64,000 nt of DNA from Asaia sp037151935. GTDB lineage: Bacteria > Pseudomonadota > Alphaproteobacteria > Acetobacterales > Acetobacteraceae. How positions within the stretch are numbered: the stretch's first letter is position 1; every line of letters begins with the position of its first letter. The position numbers were made by a program, and so were the translations under genes. Positions 9,047 to 19,700 of the stretch are shown here, one piece after another. The notes under the pieces are model-generated. The model had not been told where the DNA came from, did no database searches, and was given only the letters and a program-made list of their open reading frames with translations. The stretch is taken from assembly GCF_051628905.1 (NCBI RefSeq), contig NZ_CP157575.1, forward strand, positions 62,001-126,000, given 5' to 3'.

Positions 9047-11481
9047 CAAAACCCGGCTGTGGCGGTAGCCAGAGCCGAAAAGCCGCCGCCGATGTAATAA
9101 TCAGGCGATGAGCCGGATATCGTCGTGCCATACCGTCCTGTCGCATCGCGTGCGTTCAGCGTCGGGTCGGCAACACCCGAGAGATAGTGCTCATTGGTTA
9201 TGTTGATGAGGTTAAGGCGCAAGGATGGCGCCTTGAAACGGTTCATATCGGCAAAGCGATAGCCGACGGCGATGTCGCCCGTGGTGTGGTCGCTGATGCG
9301 CTCATCATTGAGGAAGGTCGCATACTGCCTGCCAGTATAATGCACCGAAGCGAAGCCGAACACATGGCCATCGTCATAGGTCAGCCCTGCGGAGGCTTGC
9401 AGGCTCGGGCTCCGAACGGCCGTCTTGCCTCGCGTCGGCAGAAGATCGCCATTGCTGGCGATGTCATTATCGATCGTGGCGTGAAGAAATTCGCCCGAAA
9501 GATAAGGCGCAAAATGGTGCCAAGGCTTCAGCCCGAGTTCGACATCGATGCCGCGAGAGGTCTGGCCACCGGCATTGATGGTCGACGAGATCGGCGTGTT
9601 GTTGATCTGGATCTGGGTCTCGATCTGGCGGTTGGTGAAATTATAGTTGAAGAAGGTTAGGCTGCCCGTCACCAGTGGGCCGGTATAGCGATAGCCCAGC
9701 TCTTCCGAAATCGAGTACTCGTTGCGCAGATTGCTGGCACCATTGGTGCTCGCTTCACCGCTCGTCGGGTCATAGACGTTATAAAGCGCAGTGAAGGATG
9801 GGGCGCGGAAATTGGTCGTCGCGTTGAGAAAGACCTGATGCTGCGGCGTGATCTGAAAGCGCATGCCGAGGCGCGGCAGTGGCACGGCGCTATTGCTGCC
9901 CACATGATATTGCGGCCCCGGTACGGCGTTCGTGCCATTGCGGCTGACCATGACTTCCTTGAAACCGAGTTCGACCAGAAGCCGATCGGAAAGCAAATTC
10001 ATTCGGTCGCCGATGAAGAGCGCATTGGCCATGCTGATCGTGTGATTATCCCCTGCAAGATACATGCGGCCATTGGTCAGCCTGACGAAATTGCCGGTGC
10101 CATTGCCCCAGATATTGGCCGATGCCCCGTTCTCGCTGACCGGCGAGAAGGACTGCACCTCATGATCGTCGCCGTAATCGAACCAGTAGCCAAAGACCAG
10201 TTCGTTCCAGCCCTTTTTCCAGGCGAGTTCGGAGGTGAAGCCGGAACGTGTGCTGCGCTGGGTATAATTGGCGCGTACGAGGGCCTGACCGTCCTGTGAG
10301 CTCGGCAGAACGAGATTGTCGTTCAGGGCCTGCGTGCCCGTGTAGATGCCGCTCAAGGGCAGGGTCGACCCGCTCGGCACGTTGCCATAGGCCCCCTGGG
10401 CATAGGGTGTGGCCCGCAAGGTCAGATGGTCGGTCAGGGCGAAGCTGACAGGCGCGCCCATATAAAGCGTTCGTTCGGGTGCGCGCCAAAGACGCTGATA
10501 GAGCTGCGCCTCTTCCGGGTTTTGCGGGTCGTAGCGGCTCGTGAGTGCATTGCCTGAAGATACGCCATATTGCCTGAAGAGGTCTTTCGAGACCTGCGGG
10601 TAATAGCTCGTGATGGTGCTGTTGAAGCTGCCAACGAGAGACGCGTGAGACAGTTCGCCGATATCGCGCACCAGCTTAAAATCGATATGGTGGCGCATGT
10701 CATGGCCGGGGCCGCGCCAGTTTTCCGCGCTGGTATGCGAGTAGGACACAAAACCGCGCAACCCGGTCCGGCCGATCAGCCCTGTATCGAGCCGAATGAA
10801 CTGACGGTTGCTGTTATACGAGCCGTAAGACACCTCAGCCATACCGCCCGCTTTGCGCGCGGGGTCGCGAAAGCTCAGGCTCATGAGCCCGCCTGCGGCA
10901 TTCAGGACAGGGCTGTCGAGATCGGCTGCGCCCTGACTGAGCGCCACCTGACGATAGTTCTCACCATCGGCAAACTGGCTGGGATAGCCCGAGTAAAACG
11001 CCAGATCGTTGAGCGGCATGCCTTCGAGCACATAACCGATGGAATCCGTATTCAGACCTCGCACCGAAATCGTGGTCTGGGGCGAGAGCCCCATCGCGTC
11101 GGAGGCGGCGACATTCGCGCCGGGAAGCAGCGAAACGAGTTGATAGGCGGTTGAAATCGGGGCCTGCCTGGCGATGAAAGCACTATCGACACTGCTCACC
11201 GACCGGATTTCGTGCTGTGGCTTGATCAGCCCGCCGCCACGCTCGGCCTCGCGTTTTTCGGGCTCGGTGGCGCGTACGGTGATATGCTCGGCCTTGCGCG
11301 GTCCGGCAGGTGCGTCGGCTGCATAAGCGCCAGGGCCCGGCGCCACGTAGAGGGTCGAAACGGTTGAAAGGAGCCAGATCCGTATGACCGACCGGCGGGG
11401 GTGAGTCAGTGCGTGTGCCAATGTCATGATCCAGCTGTGATAATGCGGAAGGGCGCTGCCCTGCATGAGAGCAGTTCTCAT
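9046..11481 (-). CDS. TonB-dependent outer membrane receptor (vitamin-type uptake operon)
   Basis: An 811-residue outer membrane receptor. From the 11481 start a long basic leader precedes a signal-like stretch ending in GAYAADA; an ATG at 11427 (MTLAHALTH...) gives a more usual signal peptide and may be the true start. The plug domain spans roughly residues 80-205, with SVRGLNTDSIGYVLEGMPLND as its core and GGLMSLSFRDP at its end. The rest is beta-barrel, ending in ...TATAGF with a terminal Phe as expected for BAM-dependent insertion. It is the first gene of an operon with the kinase and PnuC-type permease, joined by overlaps. The promoter must lie in the 302-bp gap shared with the divergent gene at 11784. 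Confidence 0.9.
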   Translation of the reverse strand: MRTALMQGSALPHYHSWIMTLAHALTHPRRSVIRIWLLSTVSTLYVAPGPGAYAADAPAGPRKAEHITVRATEPEKREAERGGGLIKPQHEIRSVSSVDSAFIARQAPISTAYQLVSLLPGANVAASDAMGLSPQTTISVRGLNTDSIGYVLEGMPLNDLAFYSGYPSQFADGENYRQVALSQGAADLDSPVLNAAGGLMSLSFRDPARKAGGMAEVSYGSYNSNRQFIRLDTGLIGRTGLRGFVSYSHTSAENWRGPGHDMRHHIDFKLVRDIGELSHASLVGSFNSTITSYYPQVSKDLFRQYGVSSGNALTSRYDPQNPEEAQLYQRLWRAPERTLYMGAPVSFALTDHLTLRATPYAQGAYGNVPSGSTLPLSGIYTGTQALNDNLVLPSSQDGQALVRANYTQRSTRSGFTSELAWKKGWNELVFGYWFDYGDDHEVQSFSPVSENGASANIWGNGTGNFVRLTNGRMYLAGDNHTISMANALFIGDRMNLLSDRLLVELGFKEVMVSRNGTNAVPGPQYHVGSNSAVPLPRLGMRFQITPQHQVFLNATTNFRAPSFTALYNVYDPTSGEASTNGASNLRNEYSISEELGYRYTGPLVTGSLTFFNYNFTNRQIETQIQINNTPISSTINAGGQTSRGIDVELGLKPWHHFAPYLSGEFLHATIDNDIASNGDLLPTRGKTAVRSPSLQASAGLTYDDGHVFGFASVHYTGRQYATFLNDERISDHTTGDIAVGYRFADMNRFKAPSLRLNLINITNEHYLSGVADPTLNARDATGRYGTTISGSSPDYYIGGGFSALATATAGF

Positions 11482-11783
11482 ATTCGACCTGCGAGAACAA
11501 TGAATTTCATGCGCTTTTTTGTGATGGTCTGCTGCCTAAAGATAATCCTGAGATCAGTAGGCGTCTCATTGCCCCTTGTGCGATTGCTTCAAGAGCGATC
11601 CCTTTTGCGGTATTTCGCGCCCCTTTTGTTTTCCATCGCGGCGGCGACAAAGCCGTCGAAGGCGTTTTTTCGATCCTGTCTGCTTGCCGCTGTAATCGGC
11701 CCTCAGGCATAAAGGGCGTCGGGGCTTTTGACGATGGTGGGCAAAGGCAGGAGAGCAATCGCTCAGAGTCAAAGGAGTATTCT
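11482..11783. promoter_or_regulatory. Divergent intergenic region
   Basis: A 302-bp region without a convincing gene separates the TonB receptor operon (minus) from a small protein gene (plus). It should hold both promoters. On the minus strand around 11577-11530 there is text loosely reminiscent of a thiamine (THI-box) riboswitch (GGGGC..TGAGA..CTGATCT..GGATTAT), but the conserved ACCC and GCG.AGGGA parts are absent. A Shine-Dalgarno AAGGAG at 11772-11777 serves the plus-strand gene. Confidence 0.5.
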
Positions 11784-12260
11784 GTGTCGTCCGATCTGAC
11801 TGTCGCAAGCCATGTCGAAAGCCATGTAGAGGGATGGGTGATCAAGACCCCGAGCGACCCGGCGCCCCGTCGCATTGCCGAGAGCGATTGGTTGCAGATC
11901 GATCGCGTTTTGTGTGGCCAGTTGGGCAAGCGTCCGGAAACGGCGCTTGCAGCGCTCAACGAGGTTTTCGCAGGCTGGCTGGTGCAGCGCGCCAAAGGGC
12001 AGCGCCCCTCGGTTCTCGATGAAACAGATTATCTGTCTCTGCTGGCGTTACTTCCGCTGCCCGACGCACCGGAAGAAATGCCTCTTACGCCTGAAATCTC
12101 CGAACGCCTCGTCGTGTCAGACGAGCCATCCTTATCCTCCCCTGAGATCAATCGCCCGATTGTGGCGACCGAGCAGTCAGCGCGTCGACAGGTAATCAGA
12201 TCAGATACTGCCACAGCCCAGCTCGCTATGGCGCTTTTTCATCTGGACCATGGGGTCTGA
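11784..12260 (+). CDS. Hypothetical protein, 158 aa
   Basis: I do not recognise this protein. It begins at a GTG with a good Shine-Dalgarno (AAGGAG, 7 nt upstream) and codes for 158 soluble residues without signal peptide or membrane segment. Residues 18-80 look globular (WVIKTPSDPAPRRIAESDW..., then a helical LAALNEVFAGWLVQRAKGQ). Residues 90-135 are Pro/Glu/Ser-rich and probably disordered (ten or so Pro, acidic), and the last 20 form a short hydrophobic helix. Codon use matches the surrounding GC-rich genome, so it looks native. It is transcribed away from the vitamin-uptake operon and convergent with an MFS gene. Confidence 0.65.
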   Translation: MSSDLTVASHVESHVEGWVIKTPSDPAPRRIAESDWLQIDRVLCGQLGKRPETALAALNEVFAGWLVQRAKGQRPSVLDETDYLSLLALLPLPDAPEEMPLTPEISERLVVSDEPSLSSPEINRPIVATEQSARRQVIRSDTATAQLAMALFHLDHGV

Positions 12261-12306
12261 AAGTATAGCGCTTGTCGAGGGTAAGCTGAGCGCATGAGGG
12301 TGCGCG

Positions 12307-13497
12307 TCAGCTCTCGATCGCTTGTCCTGAAACAGGTCGGTCGCGCCGGTGCATCATGATAACGAGGCACAGGCCCAGCAGGGCGCAGATCATGCCCATC
12401 AGAAAAATCGATTCATAGCCCAGATGGTCTGAGAGCGCGCCAGCAACCGGCCCGCTGACCGCATAGGAAAGGTCTTGGAAGGCGGCGAAGCCGCCAAGCG
12501 CGGTCGCGCGGATTGACGCAGGAACGCGCTTGACGACCTCTACGCCCATAGAGGGATAGATAAGTGAGCAACCCGCCCCGGTCAGCACAGCGCCGACAAG
12601 TGCCAGAACCGGTGAGGGAGAGAACGCGATAAAGCCCTGTCCTGTGGCTTCGATGCTCAGGGACAGCATGGCAACCTTGATGCCGCCTAGCCGCTCGGGG
12701 AGATGTCCCCCGAACAGGCGCCCTGCCACGAAAGCCAAGCCGAAACAGGTCAGGCCGAGACTGCCGAATCGCCAGTGTTCAGCCAGAAAATAGACTGAGA
12801 GAAATGCACCCAGCACGGCGAACCCGACACCCTGCAGTGCCACGACCGATCCGTAGGGCCGAATGATGCCCAACACGGGCCAGAATGACTCGCGCTCTCC
12901 CTGAAGGATCGGCGCGGCGGGGACGCGCTGAACGATCGCAAGGCCGATGAGGGGCAGCACGACGCATACCCCCATAAGCGTCGAAAACCCGGCAAGATGA
13001 TATAGGCCGAGCCCGAGCGGCCCTCCAAAAGCAAAGGCGCCATACATGGCGGCGCCTGTCCAGGTGAGAACCTTGCCCGCGCCTTTGGGGCCGGTCAGGC
13101 CAATGCCCCAGCCATGCATGCCCACCAGTGTGTAGCTTTCACCGACGCCCAGAAGCAGACGCCCAACGATCAGTAACCCTAGCGAGGCGCCTCTGGCGAA
13201 CAGGTCCAGAGCAGAGAGGAGGCAGATTCCACTGGCCGCCATATACAGCACGAGGCCTAGCCTCATCGCGCTGCGACCGCCCTTGCGGTCGGCAAATCCG
13301 CCGGCGAGCGTCCGGGTCAATATGGTCGAGACGAATGCACAGCCCACGGCGATACCGGCGATGCCATTTCCATAGCCTGGCCAGGACGTGACAAACGGCG
13401 GGATGACGGCAAGCGGCATAGCAACCGCCATATAGGACAGAACCAGAGCAAAGGTCAGGAAGGGTAGATGGCCGAAGGAATGGCTCGTGTCAGTCAT
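12307..13497 (-). CDS. MFS transporter, YfcJ/YhhS-like
   Basis: A 396-residue major facilitator with about 12 transmembrane segments, started at the ATG at 13497 (MTDTSHSFG...). The segment MPLAVIPPFVTSWPGYGNGI after TM1 and the loop 2-3 motif AGGFADRKGGRSAMRLG correspond to the YfcJ/YhhS group of proton-driven exporters, for which sugar or drug efflux has been described. A second Gly-rich block, GRLLLGVGESYTLVG, lies in TM4 and resembles the antiporter motif. The gene stands alone, convergent with the 158-aa unknown; no regulator is adjacent. The substrate is unknown. Confidence 0.85.
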   Translation of the reverse strand: MTDTSHSFGHLPFLTFALVLSYMAVAMPLAVIPPFVTSWPGYGNGIAGIAVGCAFVSTILTRTLAGGFADRKGGRSAMRLGLVLYMAASGICLLSALDLFARGASLGLLIVGRLLLGVGESYTLVGMHGWGIGLTGPKGAGKVLTWTGAAMYGAFAFGGPLGLGLYHLAGFSTLMGVCVVLPLIGLAIVQRVPAAPILQGERESFWPVLGIIRPYGSVVALQGVGFAVLGAFLSVYFLAEHWRFGSLGLTCFGLAFVAGRLFGGHLPERLGGIKVAMLSLSIEATGQGFIAFSPSPVLALVGAVLTGAGCSLIYPSMGVEVVKRVPASIRATALGGFAAFQDLSYAVSGPVAGALSDHLGYESIFLMGMICALLGLCLVIMMHRRDRPVSGQAIES

Positions 13498-13701
13498 GAA
13501 AAACACCCGGTCTGTCCCGAGCAAGCCCGCATCCCCGTTATAGCCCTTTTGTCAGGGGGGATGGGGAGGCGGGTCCTGCCGAGGAGAAGAGGGCGCACGT
13601 TAGCGGCGCAAACCGGCACGCTCAAATAACGCTCCGGTGACGTTCCGACGCCATTATATCCCTCAACGCTTCCGGCGGCGCAGCTCTTGGGTGGTGGCGC
13701 C

Positions 13702-15081
13702 TCAGCCTTTGAGGCGCTGCTCGCAGCGCCTTGCAATGCGCGAAAGCGCGGCGTCCCGGCCGTGACAAGCGGTCAGCATCAGTCCCGCAGCCAGGCCCTT
13801 CCAGTAGAAAGGCAGGCTGAACGAGCAGCCATCGAGCAGATTGGCCAGAGAAGGATTGCGCAGAATGAGCCTGTTGAGCCTTCCATACTCCTCAGGCTTC
13901 TTGCAGGTCTCGATGAGGGGCGGCAAGATGGGGGATGTGGGGCAGATAAGGGCATCGAAACCACTCATGTCTGCATTGAACCGCGCGCAAAGCTTCTGAC
14001 GTTCGATGTAAAGCTGCCTGAGCGCCTGAACGCTGGTTTGCTCTCCGGATGCCATACGCTCGCTCACACGAGGGTCGAAGCCACCCGGGTGATGAATAAG
14101 ATCGTCGTGAAAGTAATGATAGGCTTCTGCGGCCACAATTTGGCCTTGCAAATTGAGATCGACGATGTCCTGCAGGATCGGCATGGGCTGGCGTACGATT
14201 TCGATGCCGCCCGCTTCGAGATGCTTCACGACCGTCTCAAACACGGCCAAGACCTGAGAGTCGCCATCATTGCGAAGGATAGAGGTCGGCAGCAGGAGGC
14301 GTATGGGTCCATTCTCAGCCTCGACTGGCGCCCAGTTCGTGGATCTGTTGGCCATGATATGGTCGAGAAGTGCACAATCATCGACCGTTTGCGCAATGCT
14401 CCCTACGCTGTCGAAGCTGGGTGAAAGCGGGATCATGCCTTTTCGGCTGATATGCCCGGCGGTGGGCTTGAATCCGGTCAGGGTATTCATGGCCGCAGGG
14501 ATGCGGCACGAGCCGCCGGTATCTGAGCCGATCGCAGCGAGAGCGGCACCCGTCGCGACGGATACTGCGCCGCCGGAGCTCGATCCGCCCGGTATGGCAG
14601 GTCCTTCTTCGACCAGCGTATTCCAGGGTTGCGGATAATGCGGATTGAGGCCGAGACCCGAATAGGCGAATTCGGTCATCTGTGTACGACCGAGCAGAAT
14701 GAATCCAGCTGCACGGAGTGGAGCGATGGCGTCGGCATCATTCAGTGCGGCTGGACGGTCGGAAAGAATTGTCGAACCTGCACGTGTGACCTGTCCCTTG
14801 ATATCGAACAGATCCTTGATCGAAATGGGCAAGCCGGTCCACGGTGAGGCTTCGTAACCCTTCGCGCGTATCCTGTCGGCAGCGTCGGCATATTGTCTGG
14901 CGTGGTCCGCCGAAAACTCGCCCGTATAGGCAGCGCGGGCGTTTTCGCAGGTATCGATCTTTTCAAGGCAATGCTCGACGAGGGCCCGGCTGGTAATCTC
15001 TCCCTTGGCGAGGCATTTGGCCGCACTCACAAGGGAGTCTCGGTAAGGAGTGTTGGTCGGGCGTATCGTCGGACTGCTCAT
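13702..15081 (-). CDS. Amidase signature family hydrolase
   Basis: A 459-residue amidase (GatA/AtzF-like fold). The Ser-cisSer-Lys triad is visible: Lys89 in SIKDLFD, the cis-Ser in GGSSSGG (about residue 167) and the nucleophile Ser191 in GSDTGGSCRIPA. Length fits a stand-alone amidase better than GatA, and no gatB or gatC lies alongside, so it likely hydrolyses a small amide or carbamoyl compound. The substrate cannot be inferred. It is followed upstream, 29 nt away on the same strand, by nadK, so the two may share a transcript with nadK first. Confidence 0.9.
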   Translation of the reverse strand: MSSPTIRPTNTPYRDSLVSAAKCLAKGEITSRALVEHCLEKIDTCENARAAYTGEFSADHARQYADAADRIRAKGYEASPWTGLPISIKDLFDIKGQVTRAGSTILSDRPAALNDADAIAPLRAAGFILLGRTQMTEFAYSGLGLNPHYPQPWNTLVEEGPAIPGGSSSGGAVSVATGAALAAIGSDTGGSCRIPAAMNTLTGFKPTAGHISRKGMIPLSPSFDSVGSIAQTVDDCALLDHIMANRSTNWAPVEAENGPIRLLLPTSILRNDGDSQVLAVFETVVKHLEAGGIEIVRQPMPILQDIVDLNLQGQIVAAEAYHYFHDDLIHHPGGFDPRVSERMASGEQTSVQALRQLYIERQKLCARFNADMSGFDALICPTSPILPPLIETCKKPEEYGRLNRLILRNPSLANLLDGCSFSLPFYWKGLAAGLMLTACHGRDAALSRIARRCEQRLKG

Positions 15082-15110
15082 TGGCTGCGCCTTCTTGTTG
15101 TTTGAGCGTG

Positions 15111-15914
15111 TTATTCTGCGAATTGCTCCGCGATAATCCGTTCTGAAAGTCCATGATCGGGATCGAAGAGGATTGTCGCCGTGATCGAGCGATCTTCGCT
15201 CACGATTACCTCGGTGATATCGCGCACCTCCAGAAAATCAGCCACGGCGGCACAGGGGCGTTTTTCCTGCTCCAGAAGGGTGAAGCGCACGATTGCCGCC
15301 GAAGGCAGCAGCGCGCCACGCCACCGTCTCGGCCTGAATGCGGATATTGGCGTCAGAGGCAGGAGATTGGCCGTCAATGGCACGATCGGACCGTGAGCGG
15401 AGAGGTTGTAGGCGGTTGATCCCGCGGGGGTGGCCACGATCACCCCGTCGCATATCAGCTCGGGGAGGCGTACGCGTTGATCCACCTCAATGCGGATTTT
15501 AACAGCCTGGCGGGTCTGACGGAAAAGGAACACGTCGTTGAACGCAATGCCTTCGTGACGTGTGCCGTCGCGGCCGACTGCCTTCATGCGCAGCGGGTGC
15601 AGCTCGGACGCCTGAGCGCGTGTCAGCCTAGCAACCAGATCTTCATCCGAAACGGTGTTGAGCAGAAAACCCACAGAACCGCAATTGAGCCCATAGGCAG
15701 GTATGCCGTGTTCAACGACCTTATGCAGCACTTCAAGCAGAAACCCGTCCCCCCCAAGGCAGACGACGACCTCAGCGTCGCAAAGTGCGCAATCACCGTA
15801 GGTTTCGATGAGTTTCTGACGTGCCTTTTGCGCGACTTCAGCCGGAGAGGCCAGGAAGGCAATGCGCTCAGGGGGCTTCGAAAAGCGCGCTGAAGGTGTA
15901 GGTGAAATGCTCAT
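15111..15914 (-). CDS. nadK: NAD kinase
   Basis: A 267-residue ATP-NAD kinase that makes NADP+. The signature GGDG is at residues 54-57 (CLGGDGFLL), the NAD-binding FNDVFLF (Asn-Asp) follows near residue 125, and the Gly-rich block DGVIVATPAGSTAYNLSA is intact. Length is typical of alphaproteobacterial NadK. An amidase gene follows 29 nt downstream. Upstream is a 223-bp gap shared with divergent moaB. Confidence 0.95.
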   Translation of the reverse strand: MSISPTPSARFSKPPERIAFLASPAEVAQKARQKLIETYGDCALCDAEVVVCLGGDGFLLEVLHKVVEHGIPAYGLNCGSVGFLLNTVSDEDLVARLTRAQASELHPLRMKAVGRDGTRHEGIAFNDVFLFRQTRQAVKIRIEVDQRVRLPELICDGVIVATPAGSTAYNLSAHGPIVPLTANLLPLTPISAFRPRRWRGALLPSAAIVRFTLLEQEKRPCAAVADFLEVRDITEVIVSEDRSITATILFDPDHGLSERIIAEQFAE

Positions 15915-16137
15915 GCCCTGAGGCCTATCTGATGGGGCGCTACCCGGTCAGGAAAAGCAGGAAAAACCAGACAATCCACCTGTTCGTACACCTGAACTCG
16001 AATTAATATGATCACCCTAACGGCGTGTCACGTTCCTCGCAACCATGCATCTGAAGCGCATGACCTGATGCGCGGCATGAGTTTGTATCGCCGCGTAATC
16101 AAGGGATAATCAACATTCTATATTTCAAGGAAAACTT

Positions 16138-16674
16138 TTGAGCATGACCGAAATGAATAACGACGCGGCGTTCAGACCTTGTAATTTTGCTGTTCTGACC
16201 ATTTCCGATACGCGTACGCCTGAAACGGATCGTTCAGGCTCGCTTCTTGCTGAGCGTATCGAAAAAGCTGGACATCATCTTGTGGCGCGCGACCTCGTGC
16301 CGGATACGCTTGGTGAAATCGTCGAGCGTCTGCGTCTGTGGATTGATCGTGAGGATATCGATGCGATCATCACGACGGGGGGGACCGGAATCACCGCCAG
16401 AGATGTCACGCCCGAGGCGTTTTCACGGGTCATCGAGAAGGATATCCCCGGATTTGGCGAGCTTTTCCGTATGCTCTCCTATGCCAAGATCGGTACCTCC
16501 ACTATCCAGTCGCGCGCGCTTGGCGGCATCGCAAAAGGTACGTTTCTTTTTGCTCTGCCGGGTTCGACTGGGGCTGTTGCAGATGGGTGGGATTCGATCC
16601 TTTGCCAGCAATTCGACAGTCGCCATCGACCCTGTAACTTCGTCGATCTGATGCCGCGCCTGTCAAGGAGCTGA
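16138..16674 (+). CDS. moaB: Molybdenum cofactor biosynthesis protein MoaB
   Basis: A 178-residue MoaB/Mog-family protein that adenylylates or binds molybdopterin during molybdenum cofactor synthesis. Support: FAVLTISDTRTPETDRSG at the N-terminus, the MPT-binding TTGGTGITARDVTPEA block, and FALPGSTGAVADGWD. The start is ambiguous: TTG at 16138 has the better distance (6 nt) from the AGGA at 16128-16131, whereas the ATG at 16144 is 12 nt away. It stands alone, divergent from nadK and convergent with the large glycosyltransferase. Confidence 0.93.
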   Translation: MSMTEMNNDAAFRPCNFAVLTISDTRTPETDRSGSLLAERIEKAGHHLVARDLVPDTLGEIVERLRLWIDREDIDAIITTGGTGITARDVTPEAFSRVIEKDIPGFGELFRMLSYAKIGTSTIQSRALGGIAKGTFLFALPGSTGAVADGWDSILCQQFDSRHRPCNFVDLMPRLSRS

Positions 16675-16741
16675 CGATCATTCGGCATCGTCTGAATCCG
16701 CACAGGGCAGCTTCTGCCGTGCCAGACTTCAACTGGTCTTT

Positions 16742-19700
16742 TCAGGATAAACGCGATTGTTTCTTCCTCTGCTTTGGCGTGAACCCGAACTGGTTTTTCA
16801 ATTCACCGCGGTAGGCGCGTTGCCGGTTGATCAGATCGGCAGGGTTACCCAGGCGCTTACCGATCAACTCATGCATCGAGACAATCTCAGCTAGATGCGC
16901 TCTTTGATCGAATGAGCCGGTCACTGATTGTCCGTGGCGGCGATGGATGTTCAGCGGGCGTGCCATATAGGCCAGCTGACTTCCCGGTTGCAGCAGCAGC
17001 TCGACGTAGACGCGCCAGTCACCTGCAAGGCGAAACCGGACGAGATCGGGGCGGCAGATCTCAAGAGCTGCGACAAGATTGCGACGCCGGAAGAGCGCCG
17101 AGCTTACATTGAGAACGAGATTGCACTTGCCGAGATAGTCGCGCACGAAAGTCTCGCCATCGATCAGCATGTCACGGCCGAGCCCATAGCCCACATGGCT
17201 GCGATAATATTCCTGATAATCAGGGGAGATCTCTGCCCCGTTTCCATCGATGACGCGGCTGTCGCAAAACGCCATGGTGGCGTCTGGCGATTGGGTAATC
17301 ATGGTGCTTAGAGCCGAGAGAAACTCTGGCTCTGACAGATCATCCGCTTCTGCAATCCAGAGCCAGTCGCCTGTCGCCAGATTGGCTGCTTTCTGCCATT
17401 GAGCGAAAACCGATCCGCTGCGTCTGGTGCCTTTCACGAGCCTGATCGCACGATCAAAGGATGTGGCGATACGCTCCGAAAGCGCTGCGCTCCCATCATC
17501 AGACACGTCGTCAAGCACGATGATTTCAATGACCGGGCAATTCTGAGCGAAAATCGTCGCCAGACGCGCCGCAAGGTAATGCGCGTAATTATAGGAGAGC
17601 ACCACGACGGAAATCGACGGCAGATCCGGCAACGCGAGCGTGACGAGGCGCGCGGCGTATCGATTGAAGGAAAAACGTTCGGCCAGTTCCCGGCCACGTT
17701 GGGCTCGCCGCTCGGGATTGATGGGGGGTAACTCTGCGTCTTGAAGGATCGCCGCGCCTATAGCGGGAAGGTCTCCGGGTTCAATAATGCGGTTTCGTTT
17801 GTCGCCTTCCTCTGCCAGCTCTGTGAGAAGATCGGGGATCATGCCGTTTCTGGCAAAAGCAACGCACGGGATTCCCGATGCGAGCGCTTCGAGTGCAGCG
17901 GAGGGATAAGGGTCTTCTCGTGAGCTTAGAACGAAAAGATCCGATGCGGAGAGAAACGGAGCGACGTCGTCGACCCGGCCCGGAAGATGAAAACGACGCG
18001 ACGCTGAAGCCGTTTCGAGATCGGTTTGCAGGTTGCATCTCATAGTTGTATCGAGCGCGCCAACCCAGAGAAAATGGATGGGGCGCCGCGCCGTCTGAGG
18101 TTCGGATGAGTAGCGCGAGGGCGCGAAGTTCGCGCTTTGCAGCATAAGCCACAGTTGCAGGAACAGATCGAAGCCCTTCCTGCTATCGCCAAAGCCTATT
18201 CCAACCACTACGAATGCCTCTGCCTCGATCCCGTAGGCGAGCCGTACGCGCCTTCGGTCCGGTTCCGAGAAGGTGATGTCGTGATAGAGTCCCTGCGGTG
18301 CAATCATTGCTTCAGGATACAGGCGGGTCAACTGGGCCCCCGGCACGACCACGGCGTTGGCGAGTTTTCGCGCAAGGTCTAGAGGCTTTTCCAGCCGCAT
18401 CTGGCTTATCATCCCAGGCAATTCGTGAATGAGCAGGATGAACGGGAGTGCTGCCTTGCAGAGGTCGTCGGCCAGTCTGGTCGATGCCGCGCTGTTCATG
18501 ATGGCAGCGGTGAAACCCTCGGCTCTGAGAGAATGCAGGCGCTCGATACAGGACGACGTGCCGGGATTCAGAATCTCGACGGTCCCGACCTGACGATAGC
18601 GGGAGAGTAGATCGCCACCGCCGAGAAGGACGAACGCGATCTCCAGGCCATGATTGCGCTTGAGGGCCGCGCCCAGGGCAACGAGGAGCATCTGGGCGCC
18701 AGCAGGGAAAGCATCATGACCGATCAGAAGCAGGCGCTGCGGAACTAGACGACTCTGAAACCCCGTGATCGCGCGCGCCGTGGCGTTGAGATAGGCCGAG
18801 CCAAAATGGACATCAGGCTCGAGATAGGCGCCTTCAGCCCATTCGTTCCAGGCATTGATGCAGACCAGCTTCTCTCTCAAAAAGGGATGGGCATGGGCTT
18901 TGGCGATGGTCTCGTTCAGCCAGCGTTCATAGAGACGCGGTGTCGAACCGTGCAGGACGAGGCCGGCTCCCTGTCGCCGCGGATCATTATCCCATGACGG
19001 CGTTATCGTGCGTATGAGCGGGAATTCTGGCGTGGGGTCTGACAGTGCCTTGTCGACGAGATCGGCATAATCATAAACCCGAGCCGTCATGTCCTCATCG
19101 AGGATATGTAGTTTGTCTTCGATCGGGGTGCAGTTCATCGTAAGCTTGTGCGGTGGAAATTCGATGGCGCCGTCCAGTCCGAAGGCGGCAGGATCATTGT
19201 CATCAAAGGCTTGGGCCATGATGAAGAGAGGGTCGAGCCCTTCAGTCTGCCGGAACAGGGCGCGCCATTTTGCGATACGCCGGGTCGCATCTGGAATGGC
19301 GCCAGGTCGGTAAAGCATGAAAAGGGGGCGCGAACCGATGTGGATATAGCGCGTGTCCCGCATGTGACGCGCGAGATCCGCGATCAGTGCGTTATCGTCG
19401 CCCTCGTGGTAATCTTGCGAGATCAGGACGTCCTGATCTCCGCCATCCCATCTGCGGCTCCAGTTTTCATTGGCCCACATCAGACAGAATGGCAGGTCGA
19501 TCTCGGGGGCTTGAAGCAGCAGTTCCATGGGGCGATCGAGCAGGCGCGTGCCATTGAACCAATAGTGGTAGAAGATGAAGCCTTCCAGACCGGCTTCGCG
19601 TGCCATGCGCGCCTGAGCCCCAAGGGTGGCGAGACTGTCGAGCCTGTAATGGCCAAGGTCCCGCGGGGTGCGTGGCTGATAGTGATCGGCAAAGCGCGGC

